DNA of 64,000 nucleotides from Lactiplantibacillus brownii (GTDB taxonomy: Bacteria > Bacillota > Bacilli > Lactobacillales > Lactobacillaceae), in contig NZ_JAVCWF010000001.1 of NCBI RefSeq assembly GCF_031085375.1, forward strand, positions 2,914,001 through 2,978,000, read 5' to 3'. The position numbers and the translations under genes are program-made. Of the stretch, positions 49,111-58,593 are shown piece by piece (within the stretch, counting starts at the first letter, position 1; the number at the start of each line of letters is the position of its first letter). The notes beneath the pieces are model-generated. The model did not search any database and was not told the DNA's origin. It saw nothing but the letters and a program-made list of their open reading frames with translations.

Positions 49111-50178
49111 ATGCCACGGAAAGAACCCCGTTACTTAACCATTTACAATGATTTAAAACAACAGATTTTGTCTGGCAAATTGCAGCCAGATGATCAGTTA
49201 CCAACTGAATTACAGCTCGCCCACAGCTATCAAGTGAGTCGCATCACGTCTAAACGTGCGCTAACAGAGCTAGAAAGCCGTGATTTGATCTATCGCCAAC
49301 AAGGTAGTGGGAGTTTCGTGCAACGCCACGAGTCCGCAAATTCGAGTAAACAACTACTGGTCGTTTTGCCATTTCCTACCGATGCGGGCCTAGGTGACTA
49401 TGCTTCAGGAATCAGTGCGGCAGCTAATACACGGCATTATCAAGCTGTGACCATGGACCCACGTGGTTTTGCACAGCTTAGCCCCACCGAGATCAAACAT
49501 AACTACGCGGGGATCATTTACTTACCGCAGGATCTGTACCAAGAAGCGGAGCAACTTTATTTGTTGAAACTAGAAAAAGTCCCCCTCGTTTTGCTTGATA
49601 AATCCTTACCTGAACTAGAATTACCAGTGGTTGCCGCTGATAACTTCAATGGTGGTCAACTGGCAACTGAGCATCTCATCAAGTTGCATCATCAACAGAT
49701 CTTGTTTTACGCTCAAAACCCACAAGCCGTCCTGCCAAGTTCGGTTTATGAACGTTACTTTGGTTATCTGCGAGCTTTGCATCAAGCGGCGTTAAAGCCA
49801 GTCGCATCGATCCACGAACTTGCGGCGTTAAATCAGCTGACCCCGAGTGCTTGGCTGGATTATCTCCAAAAACATCATATTTCGGCGATCGTCGTTGAAA
49901 ACGACCTGATTGCCATTAAGTTGATGAATCGCTTACGAGCCGTGGACGCAACCATTTGGCAACGTTTGTCGATCATCGGCTTTGATAACATCCAAGCGGC
50001 CAGTCTGACCTATCCAGCGTTAACGACCATGGCACAAGACTTCAAAGGCATGGGCAAGAAAGCTGTCGAACTACTCTTAAATCCACCGGCCAAGCCAAAA
50101 ATCGAACGATTGCCGGTCAAATTAATCAAACGGGCTTCCACCAGACCGTTTACTTCTAAGGAGGAAAAACTCTCTTGA
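49111..50178 (+). CDS. GntR-DNA-binding/LacI-sensor regulator (AraR type)
   Basis: 355 residues from ATG 49111 (AAGGAGG ten bases upstream; the frame is open 31 codons further but without a ribosome site). Winged helix of the GntR type (LKQQILSGKLQPDDQLPTE, LAHSYQVSRITSKRALTEL, DLIYRQQGSGSFVQ), then a LacI/periplasmic-binding-like sensor (LLVVLPFPTDAGLGDYASG, GGQLATEHLIKLHH, IIGFDNIQAASLTYPALTT). AraR has the same mixed design. It should be the repressor of the mannosidase genes; inducer unknown. It overlaps the GH92 start by 4 bp. Confidence 0.9.
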   Translation: MPRKEPRYLTIYNDLKQQILSGKLQPDDQLPTELQLAHSYQVSRITSKRALTELESRDLIYRQQGSGSFVQRHESANSSKQLLVVLPFPTDAGLGDYASGISAAANTRHYQAVTMDPRGFAQLSPTEIKHNYAGIIYLPQDLYQEAEQLYLLKLEKVPLVLLDKSLPELELPVVAADNFNGGQLATEHLIKLHHQQILFYAQNPQAVLPSSVYERYFGYLRALHQAALKPVASIHELAALNQLTPSAWLDYLQKHHISAIVVENDLIAIKLMNRLRAVDATIWQRLSIIGFDNIQAASLTYPALTTMAQDFKGMGKKAVELLLNPPAKPKIERLPVKLIKRASTRPFTSKEEKLS

Positions 50179-52310
50179 AAATTGATGAAATTGATATTCG
50201 TCAGGGGACTGCTAACACCCCACAACGTTCACATGGTAATTGTTTACCTTATGTTGGTGTCCCTTTTGGGATGAACTATTTTAGTGTGCAAACTAATGGT
50301 GCCGCGGGGGCTTGGTTCTTTCAACCAGACTCACCGCGATTCGAAGGCATCCGTCTCACTCACCAGCCTAGTCCTTGGATTGGGGACTACAATCACCTAC
50401 TCTTGACCGCCATTCAATGGGACGATGCCACACAAAAACCGGATTTAGCCGGCAATTATCGGCCAACTGAAGCCACCTTCAACGCACATCATTTAGCGCT
50501 TTTTGATGATCATTTTAACGTGCAAACTGATCTCATTCCCACAGCCTATGGCGCCGCACTGAACTATGACTTTCAACAGTTAGAATTAGCGCACCATGGC
50601 GTTGCGATTCAATTACCAGACGAGGGGCGCTTCGAATTCACTGCGACTGGACTCAAATTAGCGGTCTCGGACTATCACGGTGGCGAAGATCAAAACTTAA
50701 CGATGTTTTTTGAACTCAGCATTCCCAATTTTGACGCTGAGAATTCTGGCTATTATGACGCACAAAATCATTGGCACACCGCGACGAATGGCACTGGCAA
50801 ACCCTTAACCCTGCTACTGGCGACCACCGCGGCTACCGTCGCTTGTCAACTCGCAACATCGTACGTGAGTGCTGAACAAGCCACTCTAAACTTGCAACGA
50901 CTCCAAACTTCAACCAGCGCAACCCTGAAAAATGAAAGCGCTGACGCGTGGAATGATTATCTCGGCCGTATTAGTGTCCGTGACCATCATCCGGCTGTCG
51001 TTCAAACTTTCTACACTTGCTTATATCGGTTATTCTTGTTCCCACAACGTTGTTACGAATTAGACGCCAACCAGCAACCAGTTCACTACGATACCATGGC
51101 TAAAACAGTAAAAACCGGACGACTTTACACTAACAATGGCTTCTGGGACACGTCTAAAACGGTTTATTCCCTCTTTTCGATTCTGGCACCAGAACTCTTA
51201 CCTAAATTCTTACGGGGCTTTTTGACTAGCTATCAAGAAACGGGCTTTCTGCCTCGTTGGCTGGCCCCAGATGAACGGGGCATGATGCCTGGGAATTTAG
51301 TCGATTCTGTCATTGCCGAGGCTGCCCAAAAAGGCCTGGCAACTGAGCTAATGCCAGCTTTACTCGCAGCGATGCAGGATAGCGATTCGAAAAGCGCTAT
51401 TAGCGAACGCTATGGCCGTCAAGGCAGTGCTGACTATGACAAATTTGGCTATATTCCCGCTGATAACTACTCGGAAAGTGTCAATTGGACGCAAGACTAC
51501 TCTTATAGTGACTATTGTATCGGTCAAGTTGCACAGACTTTGGACCAACCCGCAGTCGCCGAAAAATACTGGCAATTGTCGAAACGCTATCTCAACTTAT
51601 TAGATCCGGCAACCGGCTTTTTGCGGCCCAAGACTAGTGATGGTAAGTTTAAACCGAATTTCGTGCCTGACCGTTGGGGCACTGATTACACGGAAGGTAG
51701 TGCTTGGCAAAACAGTTATAGCGCCTTTCATGATATTGATGGATTGATCGCCGCTATGGGTGGAAAAGACCGCTTTGACGCGCAATTAACCGCGTTATGC
51801 AATGCTAAACCGACCTATCATGTCGGTGGTTATGAAATGGTTATTCATGAAATGTCTGAATTAGCCGCCGTCGACTACGGCCAACTCGCGATTTCAAACC
51901 AGCCGAGCTTCCATTTGCCGTATTTATTCGATTACAGTGGGCATCCAGAAAAGACCCAAGTGACCGTTAAACAATTGCGCAAGCTCTTCAATGCTTCCAC
52001 AACCGGATTTCCTGGTGATGAAGATAACGGTTCAATGGCTGGCTGGTTCATCTTTGCCTGCCTTGGCTTCTATCCAGTTTGCCCAGCCGATGCCGAATAC
52101 GCTTTGGGAATCCCTGCTTTTGATCAAGTGACACTGCATTTAGCCGATCACGACTTAACTTTGACCACTGCCAATAACCATGAACACAACAACTTCGTGC
52201 AAAGTCTGTGCGTAGACGGTGAACCCTTTGACGCAGTAACCATTAGTCATCAACAATTAATGACTAGCGCTCGCCTAGAAACACGCTTGGGACTTGTTCC
52301 TAATCATTAA
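50175..52310 (+). CDS. GH92 alpha-mannosidase
   Basis: 711 residues from TTG 50175 (AAGGAGG upstream; TTGA overlap with the regulator stop). Family features: RQGTANTPQRSHGNCLPYVGVPFG, IRLTHQPSPWIGDYN, GFWDTSKTVYSLFSIL, YSESVNWTQDYSYSDYC and the C-terminal block PGDEDNGSMAGWFIFACLGF then YPVCPADAEY. GH92 enzymes are calcium-dependent exo-alpha-mannosidases, many acting on alpha-1,2 links. No signal peptide is seen, unlike most Bacteroidetes enzymes, so it is cytoplasmic. With GH38 and GH125 it would trim high-mannose N-glycan fragments. Confidence 0.92.
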   Translation: MKIDEIDIRQGTANTPQRSHGNCLPYVGVPFGMNYFSVQTNGAAGAWFFQPDSPRFEGIRLTHQPSPWIGDYNHLLLTAIQWDDATQKPDLAGNYRPTEATFNAHHLALFDDHFNVQTDLIPTAYGAALNYDFQQLELAHHGVAIQLPDEGRFEFTATGLKLAVSDYHGGEDQNLTMFFELSIPNFDAENSGYYDAQNHWHTATNGTGKPLTLLLATTAATVACQLATSYVSAEQATLNLQRLQTSTSATLKNESADAWNDYLGRISVRDHHPAVVQTFYTCLYRLFLFPQRCYELDANQQPVHYDTMAKTVKTGRLYTNNGFWDTSKTVYSLFSILAPELLPKFLRGFLTSYQETGFLPRWLAPDERGMMPGNLVDSVIAEAAQKGLATELMPALLAAMQDSDSKSAISERYGRQGSADYDKFGYIPADNYSESVNWTQDYSYSDYCIGQVAQTLDQPAVAEKYWQLSKRYLNLLDPATGFLRPKTSDGKFKPNFVPDRWGTDYTEGSAWQNSYSAFHDIDGLIAAMGGKDRFDAQLTALCNAKPTYHVGGYEMVIHEMSELAAVDYGQLAISNQPSFHLPYLFDYSGHPEKTQVTVKQLRKLFNASTTGFPGDEDNGSMAGWFIFACLGFYPVCPADAEYALGIPAFDQVTLHLADHDLTLTTANNHEHNNFVQSLCVDGEPFDAVTISHQQLMTSARLETRLGLVPNH

Positions 52311-52360
52311 CCGGTTATTGCAAAACTTGAAACCAATAGTTTGCTAAAATATCACTAAAT

Positions 52361-52408
52361 AAGCCGAGCCACCAGTAACTGATTAACAGTTATCGGTGGC
52401 TCGGCTTT
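52361..52408. terminator. Terminator after GH92
   Basis: AAGCCGAGCCACC pairs with GGTGGCTCGGCTT, with an inner TAACTG/CAGTTA stem and a T run on the plus strand. The IS begins at 52411, just after it. Confidence 0.95.
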
Positions 52409-52427
52409 TAGAGTCTGGGACAAAACC

Positions 52428-54086
52428 CTAGAATCTAAATAAGTAAGTGGTGTCAATTGCCGGTTTGTGGCGATTGACACCACTTTTCTTTGGTTTTAGA
52501 TGTGGTTGTCCAGCAATTTTAGATAGTTTCGATAGATTTTCAGCCATTAAAGCAATCCCCATCTCATTGTTGGTTGCAGTTAGACCACGTACTGAAAAAC
52601 GTTTGAATTTCAAGTAAGTCTTTAAATCAGCGAAGATCGGTTCAATTTCAATCTTACGACGAACATACAATGCGTGACCAATCTTGCTAGTTAGTTGTTC
52701 TTTAGCCCTATTTTTAAAGTATAACCAATTATAATTAATACTTATTTGGCGGCGATTACCTTTCTTTGTTGTCGCAAGTTTCTCTCGTTTCGGATCTTCA
52801 AAGTATTCGACAGTACGATAAGTTTTGAATTGTTTTTTATAGCCATAATGGTCATGACGCGTACTATAATTGTGAAAAGTAAAGGTAATACCGTCTAGAT
52901 CAGTGTATTTGTCATTGGCTTCATCATAATGCCAGTTAGCAACTTTACGGCGGTCTTTGTGGTAGGCTCGAGTTTGTTCTTTTTCATACATCCCATAAGG
53001 AATCAAATAGTGGACTTGGAAGTCATCGGTAAGTTTTTGATAATTAGTTTCACTGCCGTAACCAGCATCAGCGACTATCCAGTGAATAGCATTGGGTGTC
53101 TGTTTGAAGATATGGTTTACAAATGGAATTAGTGTTCGAGTATCAGTCGGTCGTTGAAATAGCTGATAATAGAGTGCAAATTGATTTTGACTGGCGACTT
53201 GCAAGTTATAGCCTGGCTTTAATTGACCATTCAGCATAGGATCTTCTTTCATACGCATAAAGGTCGCATCTAAATCAGTCTTTGAGAAACTATTACGGTC
53301 ACCGAAAGTTGCTTTATCGAACTCATATCTTTGTTTACGTGGCAAATAATCACTCGTTAATTGGTGGAGAAAGTGTTTCAATTTACGGCGACGGCGTTTG
53401 AGAGCTGAGCCACCACGTTTAGGTTTTTCTTGTTTAACTCGTTTATTTAAATCGTTGATAGCTATGGTCAAAGCAGTCGTTAGTTTAACCAACTCTTTGG
53501 CAGTTAGCGCTTGTCTTTTAGGTGACAACTGTGGCACATTAACTTGATAATCAACTAATTCATGGTAAAGCCGCGCGGTTTTACCATCGAGTCTAGGTTC
53601 AGCCTTTTCAACAGCTCTACGCCAAACGAAACTATATTTATTAGCATCAGCTAAAATTTTGGTTCCATCAATAAATAGTGCGGATTCGTCAAAAAGACCG
53701 ATCATTGTTAGATAATCACGAAAGGCCGTGAAGAGCCCAGTGATTAGCGGCTTAGTCTTAGGATCACTGCGAAAACGGTTGAGGGTTCGATAACTCGGAA
53801 TGGCATAATGATTGCCAATAAACCATCGCATCACAAGGTTTTCATTAGCCATTTGAACGAGCTTTCTACCTGAAAAAGTACGTCGTAAGTAACCAAACAA
53901 GAAAAGTTTTAGTAGTAACTGTGGTGGGTATGAGGGGCGTCCGGTCGCCGCTAAGTTAGCCTTAATGACGTGAGTCGGAATATCATTGACAATGGCATTG
54001 ATGGCCCAAGCAACGTGAGTTGATTGAGGTTGCCAAATTAGATTGAGTTTCAAAGTGGGTTGATTACTGGTATAATTCATTTGCAT
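52428..54086 (-). CDS. IS1182-family transposase
   Basis: 552 residues from ATG 54086 (MQMNYTSNQPTL; AGAGGT ten bases upstream); the frame is open 20 codons further. N-terminal DUF772 region (LLLKLFLFGYLRRTFSGRK, RWFIGNHYAIPSYRTLNRF), then a DDE domain with FIDGTKILADANKY, IVADAGYGSETNYQKL and C-terminal RRKIEIEPIFADLKTYLKFKR-type segment. It appears intact, so probably active. Confidence 0.94.
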   Translation of the reverse strand: MQMNYTSNQPTLKLNLIWQPQSTHVAWAINAIVNDIPTHVIKANLAATGRPSYPPQLLLKLFLFGYLRRTFSGRKLVQMANENLVMRWFIGNHYAIPSYRTLNRFRSDPKTKPLITGLFTAFRDYLTMIGLFDESALFIDGTKILADANKYSFVWRRAVEKAEPRLDGKTARLYHELVDYQVNVPQLSPKRQALTAKELVKLTTALTIAINDLNKRVKQEKPKRGGSALKRRRRKLKHFLHQLTSDYLPRKQRYEFDKATFGDRNSFSKTDLDATFMRMKEDPMLNGQLKPGYNLQVASQNQFALYYQLFQRPTDTRTLIPFVNHIFKQTPNAIHWIVADAGYGSETNYQKLTDDFQVHYLIPYGMYEKEQTRAYHKDRRKVANWHYDEANDKYTDLDGITFTFHNYSTRHDHYGYKKQFKTYRTVEYFEDPKREKLATTKKGNRRQISINYNWLYFKNRAKEQLTSKIGHALYVRRKIEIEPIFADLKTYLKFKRFSVRGLTATNNEMGIALMAENLSKLSKIAGQPHLKPKKSGVNRHKPAIDTTYLFRF

Positions 54087-54166
54087 GGAGCTAACGACCT
54101 CTTTTCTTTTTGGCTTCAGCACCTTAAGAATAGCAGGGATCGTCATCTCTGTGCGTACATAAGCTT

Positions 54167-54214
54167 AAAAAGGTAGTTCTGAGAAATCAAATGATTTCTC
54201 AGAACTACCTTTTT
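54167..54214. terminator. Perfect 23-bp hairpin at the IS1182 right end
   Basis: Arms 54167-54189 and 54192-54214 are perfectly complementary with a two-base loop, flanked by A and T runs. It lies upstream of the transposase and probably blocks transcription entering from the response-regulator side. Confidence 0.85.
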
Positions 54215-54270
54215 CGTGTGAGTCAGGGTTTTGTCCCAGACTCCTCTCTCAATAATATAATAGCAATAAC

Positions 54271-55746
54271 TTAACCCATCGGTTGCCCTAGTGCCTGGCG
54301 CCGGTATTCCTTTGGTGAAATGTCGCAAATTAAGCGGAAATTTTTATAAAAATACCCACTATTCGTATACCCAATCTCTAGCGCAATATTGCTGATGCTT
54401 TCATCCGTGTGCGCCAGCATTTCTTTAGCTTGCGTGATACGATATTGATTCAAATATTTCGAAAAACTCGTGTGGACTTCCTTCTTAAACAGTTGTCCCA
54501 GATAAACTGGATTCAGGTGTAAGCGATTGGCCACCTGTGTCAGCGAGAGATCTTCGACATACTCTTGATTCACAATCGTAATGACTTGGCGCACATTTTT
54601 GGAGAAAGTCGGCTGTTGTTTAGGTTCAAAGTGTTGCACAATTGCCACGACGGCTTCCTCTAACACGGCAATCGTTGGTGCTTCATCGATCGCCGTTAAT
54701 TGGCGTTCATATTCTTGATTACTGAAAGCCTGCGAATTGCTTAAAACATTCAGCACCAGAAACGCCACTTGGCGGGTATAAGACGGCGCCACATGTTCGT
54801 TACTTAATCTGGCGAACATTGCCCGCGTCAACGTCACCATCAGTTCCTGATTATCGTTACCGAGTGCCCGTTTGAATTTATCCAACGAAATCTTAGGGAT
54901 CTCTGCTTGTCGTAACCATTCCGTTCGGGACTCCCCAGATAAAAATGGTGACCGGTCTTCATAAAATTGATAAAGTTCCGCCAACGTTTGGGCTTGCTCC
55001 AAACTGTCGGCTAACTCCGACAACTGGCTCACCTGCTGCCCAACCGTCACAAAGGATTCGCCAGCGATAAGTTGTTGCAGCTCTAACTGTTGAATGAACT
55101 TGGTCAAATCGCGATGTGACCCAACAAAGCAAATGATAAATTGATCTTGGCTACTGTAATATAAATACTGTTTTTGACGCTGACAAGCTTGACTGAGTGC
55201 TTCATAATTGGTGACGATGTTGCAACTGATCACCGTGAATTGACGCCGATCAGGATCTACACCAGCACTTGTCAATAGTTGCTTAATCTGTGTCGTTGTT
55301 AACTCTTGTGCAACTAGCCGCTCCGTCTGCATTTCCAAATAATAATGCTTTGTCGCATCCGTTTTTGTGCGTTGCTCAAGCTGCTCATGCGCTTTATCTA
55401 AGACTTTGTCGAGCTCTTGCGCATCAATTGGCTTCACTAAATAATCCATCGCCCCAAAATGCAGCGCCTGTTTCACATAATCAAATTCTTGATAACCCGA
55501 CAAAACAATCACAATTGGCGGCTGTGGGGCGCCTTGCAGTCGTTGCATCAAGGCTAACCCACTCATCTCCGGCATACGAACATCCGTGATGACTAAGTCA
55601 ACGGGCTGTTGCTTAAATGCTGCCAAGGCTTGCTTCCCATTGCGCGCCGTTTGGACGATTTCGAGCCCATGTTCTTGCCAATTAACAATTTTGGCCATCC
55701 CCTTGAGGATCATGTACTCATCGTCCACAATCATTACACTGTGCAC
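54271..55746 (-). CDS. YesN-like AraC-type response regulator, no adjacent kinase
   Basis: 491 residues from GTG 55746 (GAGGG eight bases upstream; an earlier GTG touches the ribosome site). Receiver domain (1-120) with VMIVDDEYMIL acidic pocket, phospho-aspartate in LVITDVRMPE, LSGYQEFDYV and LVKPIDAQEL. A long middle region and an AraC DNA-binding domain (about 390-490: LSLTQVANRLHLNPVYLGQLFKK-type, ISNIALEIGYTNSGYFYKNF). No histidine kinase adjoins it; the nearest is at 60.3-62.0 kb with its own regulator. It is flanked by an IS at its 3' side. Confidence 0.9.
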   Translation of the reverse strand: MHSVMIVDDEYMILKGMAKIVNWQEHGLEIVQTARNGKQALAAFKQQPVDLVITDVRMPEMSGLALMQRLQGAPQPPIVIVLSGYQEFDYVKQALHFGAMDYLVKPIDAQELDKVLDKAHEQLEQRTKTDATKHYYLEMQTERLVAQELTTTQIKQLLTSAGVDPDRRQFTVISCNIVTNYEALSQACQRQKQYLYYSSQDQFIICFVGSHRDLTKFIQQLELQQLIAGESFVTVGQQVSQLSELADSLEQAQTLAELYQFYEDRSPFLSGESRTEWLRQAEIPKISLDKFKRALGNDNQELMVTLTRAMFARLSNEHVAPSYTRQVAFLVLNVLSNSQAFSNQEYERQLTAIDEAPTIAVLEEAVVAIVQHFEPKQQPTFSKNVRQVITIVNQEYVEDLSLTQVANRLHLNPVYLGQLFKKEVHTSFSKYLNQYRITQAKEMLAHTDESISNIALEIGYTNSGYFYKNFRLICDISPKEYRRQALGQPMG

Positions 55747-55897
55747 TAAATCCACCCTCTTTATCCATCTAACTCAAAAATGTTATCGCTTACTTTTAGC
55801 GTAACATGCCAGGCTAAAATTTGTCTAAAATCCCCATTTAATTCTCATAAGCAAGTCGCTATTAATATCATTAACCATTGGCTGTAAATAGACCAGT

Positions 55898-55930
55898 AAA
55901 GGCGCTTGCAGAAAATCTGCAAGCGCCTTT
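55898..55930. terminator. Perfect 15-bp hairpin between msmK and the response regulator
   Basis: AAAGGCGCTTGCAGA pairs with TCTGCAAGCGCCTTT across AAA. Only a short T stretch follows on either strand. It may be a terminator or part of the structured stretch beside it. Confidence 0.6.
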
Positions 55931-55939
55931 AGCAAGGGG

Positions 55940-56021
55940 GTGAGAAGTTTTAGCTTAACCCTGATTTGGGATAATCATTGTCAGTTGCTGGTGGTTAGGA
56001 GTCACCAAGTCAGCTTCTCAC
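55940..56021. other. Structured intergenic element (closed by GTGAGAAG/CTTCTCAC)
   Basis: GTGAGAAG (55940-55947) pairs with CTTCTCAC (56014-56021). Inside are GGTG/CACC (55990-56006) and CCC/GGG (55959-55970) hairpins. It could be a three-way-junction RNA or an intergenic repeat. No coding potential. Confidence 0.45.
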
Positions 56022-56032
56022 ATTAGGGTGTT

Positions 56033-56069
56033 TAAAAGGTTTGGCAAGGTTGGGGGCTTGCCAATAACC
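56033..56069 (-). terminator. Terminator of the msmK gene
   Basis: On the minus strand GGTTATTGGCAAG pairs with CTTGCCAAACC, then TTTTAAA. It touches the stop codon. Confidence 0.82.
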
Positions 56070-57208
56070 TAAGCTTCTGTTGGTTGATTTTCTTCTTCTT
56101 CATCCAACATGATGGAGCTATGGTTATCTTTATCGAAGAAATGTGCTTTGTTAATATCAAAGCCCATATCAATCACTGCGCCAGGTTGATGGAAATCACG
56201 TGCATCAACATTGGCAACAAATTCAGTATCACCGACTTGGCTATATAATTGACTCGTCGCTCCGAGCAATTCAGAAACGTTGATCGTTGCCCGTACCGTT
56301 TGCTTTGGCCAAGTATCAATGAAGACTTTTTCAGTATGAATATCTTCAGGACGAATCCCAAAGACGATTTCTTTCCCGTTATAACCACGTTTATCCAAAA
56401 TGTTACTCATGCCTTCTGGGACGTGTAATTCCACGCCCTTGTGGTCATTGATCACACCATCACGGTAGCTGACATTAAAGAAGTTCATCGCTGGTGAACC
56501 GATAAATCCGGCAACAAACATGTTCCGCGGCCGGTCATAAATTTCCGACGGCGTCCCAATTTGTTGAATCTGGCCAGTAGACATGACAACCACGCGGTCA
56601 GCCATCGTCATTGCTTCCGTTTGGTCATGGGTGACGTAGATCGTGGTCGTGTTTAAGCGACGGTGTAACTTCGCGATTTCGGCCCGCATGGAAACCCGTA
56701 ACTTGGCATCCAAGTTAGACAATGGTTCATCCATTAAGAAGATTGGGGCATCACGAACAATTGCTCGACCTAGTGCAACCCGTTGCCGTTGCCCACCAGA
56801 TAAATCGGCTGGCTTACGGTCTAAGAAATCTGTTAAGCCTAAAATTTCGGCGGCATTATCGACCCGTTTGGCAATATCCGCTTTACTATATTTACGTAAT
56901 TTAAGTCCAAAAGCCATATTACCGGCAACCGTCATATGTGGATATAAGGCATAGTTTTGGAAGACCATCGCAATATCACGATCACGCGGTGGAATATCAT
57001 TCATCACTTTGCCGCCAATTTCCAAAGTTCCCTTAGTAATATCTTCCAAACCAGCAATCATCCGCAACGTTGTTGATTTACCACAACCAGAAGGTCCAAC
57101 AAAGACGATGAATTCTTTGTCTTTGACATGCAAATCGAAATCGTTGACCGAGTTTTTATCGGCATTTGGATAACGTTTGTAAATATGATCTAGATTAATT
57201 TCAACCAT
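56069..57208 (-). CDS. msmK: Sugar ABC transporter ATP-binding protein (MsmK/MsmX type)
   Basis: 379 residues. Walker [11 protein letters not shown]-loop [14 protein letters not shown], signature [14 protein letters not shown], Walker [18 protein letters not shown]-loop VTHDQTEAM, and a C-terminal regulatory OB domain (about 235-370, [12 protein letters not shown]). MsmK/MsmX proteins drive several carbohydrate ABC importers encoded elsewhere. It is a single gene here with no permease next to it, which fits a shared ATPase. It could also serve oligomannoside import, but that is conjecture. Confidence 0.93.
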   Translation of the reverse strand: MVEINLDHIYKRYPNADKNSVNDFDLHVKDKEFIVFVGPSGCGKSTTLRMIAGLEDITKGTLEIGGKVMNDIPPRDRDIAMVFQNYALYPHMTVAGNMAFGLKLRKYSKADIAKRVDNAAEILGLTDFLDRKPADLSGGQRQRVALGRAIVRDAPIFLMDEPLSNLDAKLRVSMRAEIAKLHRRLNTTTIYVTHDQTEAMTMADRVVVMSTGQIQQIGTPSEIYDRPRNMFVAGFIGSPAMNFFNVSYRDGVINDHKGVELHVPEGMSNILDKRGYNGKEIVFGIRPEDIHTEKVFIDTWPKQTVRATINVSELLGATSQLYSQVGDTEFVANVDARDFHQPGAVIDMGFDINKAHFFDKDNHSSIMLDEEEENQPTEA

Positions 57209-57307
57209 AATGTATACCAGCCTTTCTCACAATGCGTCCTAATATATACCATATCATTCATTATTTTTCGTTTATTTATACCAACTTTCAACAGTTCCTA
57301 TTCTAGT

Positions 57308-57321
57308 TGAAAGCGGTAACA
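57308..57321 (-). promoter_or_regulatory. cre-like site upstream of msmK
   Basis: TGAAAGCGGTAACA (read on the plus strand; the motif is near-palindromic) matches all but one cre position. It lies about 100 bp upstream of the msmK start and 95 bp after the fructokinase stop. A promoter between it and msmK is not clear to me. Confidence 0.6.
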
Positions 57322-57415
57322 TTTGCTATGGGCACATTGTACAAAAAGCAGCACCACTGGCTGGTCAATGTACCGAAAATCTGAGAGCTGTCACAAATAT
57401 GGCAAACGCCTTAAA

Positions 57416-58279
57416 CTACTTTAGTAAGGTCGCTGCTAATGCAAAGTCACCGACTGTCGCTGAAGCGTTGTCCGCAAAGTGACTGTGAACGATCAAGTTG
57501 TCTGGAATTTTGACATAATCATTGTTCAATTTATCGAAGTATTGACGCACTTTGACCATATCGTCATCATTAATCACTGAACCACCAAAGATGATCTTTT
57601 CTGGGGCATAGTTCACGTAGGCAGCGAAAGCCATCTGGGCAGCATAATAATCGATGTAATCAAACACTGGATTGTCACGTTCAAGCTTTTCACCAGGAAT
57701 ACCGGTCCGTGCTTCAATGGTTGGGCCAGCTGCAACGCCTTCAAAACAGCGGTTACCGTGGAATGGGCAGAATCCTTCATAATGATCATCTGGGTGCATC
57801 ATCACTGGCGCATGTCCCATTTCAAGATGTGAATAGCCGCCAATAAACTTGCCGTCTTGAATCACGCCACCACCGATACCAGTTCCGATAGTGAAATAGA
57901 CTGCCGAATCAACTTCTTTAGCACTCCCAGCAATATATTCACCATAGACCGAAGCATTCACATCTGTCGTGAAGTAAACGGGCACGTGGAGAGCCGCGGT
58001 TAAAGTACCAACCATGTCAGTCCCAGCCCAGCCAGGCTTTGGCGTTGATAGAATATGACCGTAATCCGCGGTACCTTGCTTGATACCAATTGGTCCAAAT
58101 GATCCTAATCCAATGGCGTCAACCGGATTTTCTTTGAAGAAAGCAATACAACCAGCCAAAGTGGTCGCAGGATCTTCTGTTGGAATCCGCTTTTTAGCAC
58201 TGATCTTATACGTTTCATCCGCAACGGCCAAAATAAACTTAGTCCCGCCGGCTTCAATACTACCTAATTTTTTACTCAT
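57416..58279 (-). CDS. scrK: Fructokinase (ROK family)
   Basis: 287 residues. SIEAGGTKFILAVA ATP loop, TTDVNASVYGEY catalytic aspartate region, FTIGTGIGGGVI, and the zinc site of ROK fructokinases, GHAPVMMHPDDHYEGFCPFH followed by GNRCFEGVAAGP (His and Cys ligands). It phosphorylates free fructose, as made from sucrose, to fructose-6-phosphate. It is probably a single gene; the GH13 enzyme at the window end could be its source of hexose. Confidence 0.93.
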   Translation of the reverse strand: MSKKLGSIEAGGTKFILAVADETYKISAKKRIPTEDPATTLAGCIAFFKENPVDAIGLGSFGPIGIKQGTADYGHILSTPKPGWAGTDMVGTLTAALHVPVYFTTDVNASVYGEYIAGSAKEVDSAVYFTIGTGIGGGVIQDGKFIGGYSHLEMGHAPVMMHPDDHYEGFCPFHGNRCFEGVAAGPTIEARTGIPGEKLERDNPVFDYIDYYAAQMAFAAYVNYAPEKIIFGGSVINDDDMVKVRQYFDKLNNDYVKIPDNLIVHSHFADNASATVGDFALAATLLK

Positions 58280-58450
58280 TAATAATCACCCTTACTTAAT
58301 TGTTTTGAATTATCTTTATCATAGATGAAAACGGATACATTAACTGCCAAAATATTATTTTTAAGGCAATTTGACGAATAGGTTTAGACGCTTTACCGAA
58401 CTTTTACCACAATCTTAGCCCGTGGTTAATGCATCATAGCTTGCCGTTCC

Positions 58451-58586
58451 GGTTGGTCTGGCTTGATGCTGGAACGTGGTGGCCACGTTTGTGAGCCAAA
58501 AAGCGGTCTCACAAGCCGGGCTTTCTCTAAGACGGCAGTTCACCGTCAAAGAGAAATTTCACCACTGAGCATCATCCAGCCCAACC
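58451..58586. other. Multi-hairpin intergenic element A
   Basis: An outer stem pairs 58451-58470 (GGTTGGTCTGGCTTGATGCT) with 58568-58586. Inside, GTGGTG (58476-58481) pairs with CACCAC (58560-58565), and two hairpins follow: TTGTGAG/CTCACAA (58489-58514) and TTTCTCT-GACGG/CCGTC-AGAGAAA (58522-58556). It has no coding potential. The first loop holds GCCAAAAAGCGGTCT, shared with element B on the other strand. It is either a structured RNA or an intergenic repeat. Confidence 0.65.
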
Positions 58587-58593
58587 TGCACTA

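Larger units (their letters stand above)
52411..54243 (-). mobile_element. IS1182-family insertion sequence, 1833 bp
   Basis: Exact 19-bp terminal inverted repeats (GAGTCTGGGACAAAACCCT) bound one intact transposase gene. No target duplication is evident (left flank CTTTTA, right flank CTCTCA). The left end abuts the GH92 terminator, a hairpin target. It lies between GH92 and the orphan response regulator. Confidence 0.93.
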
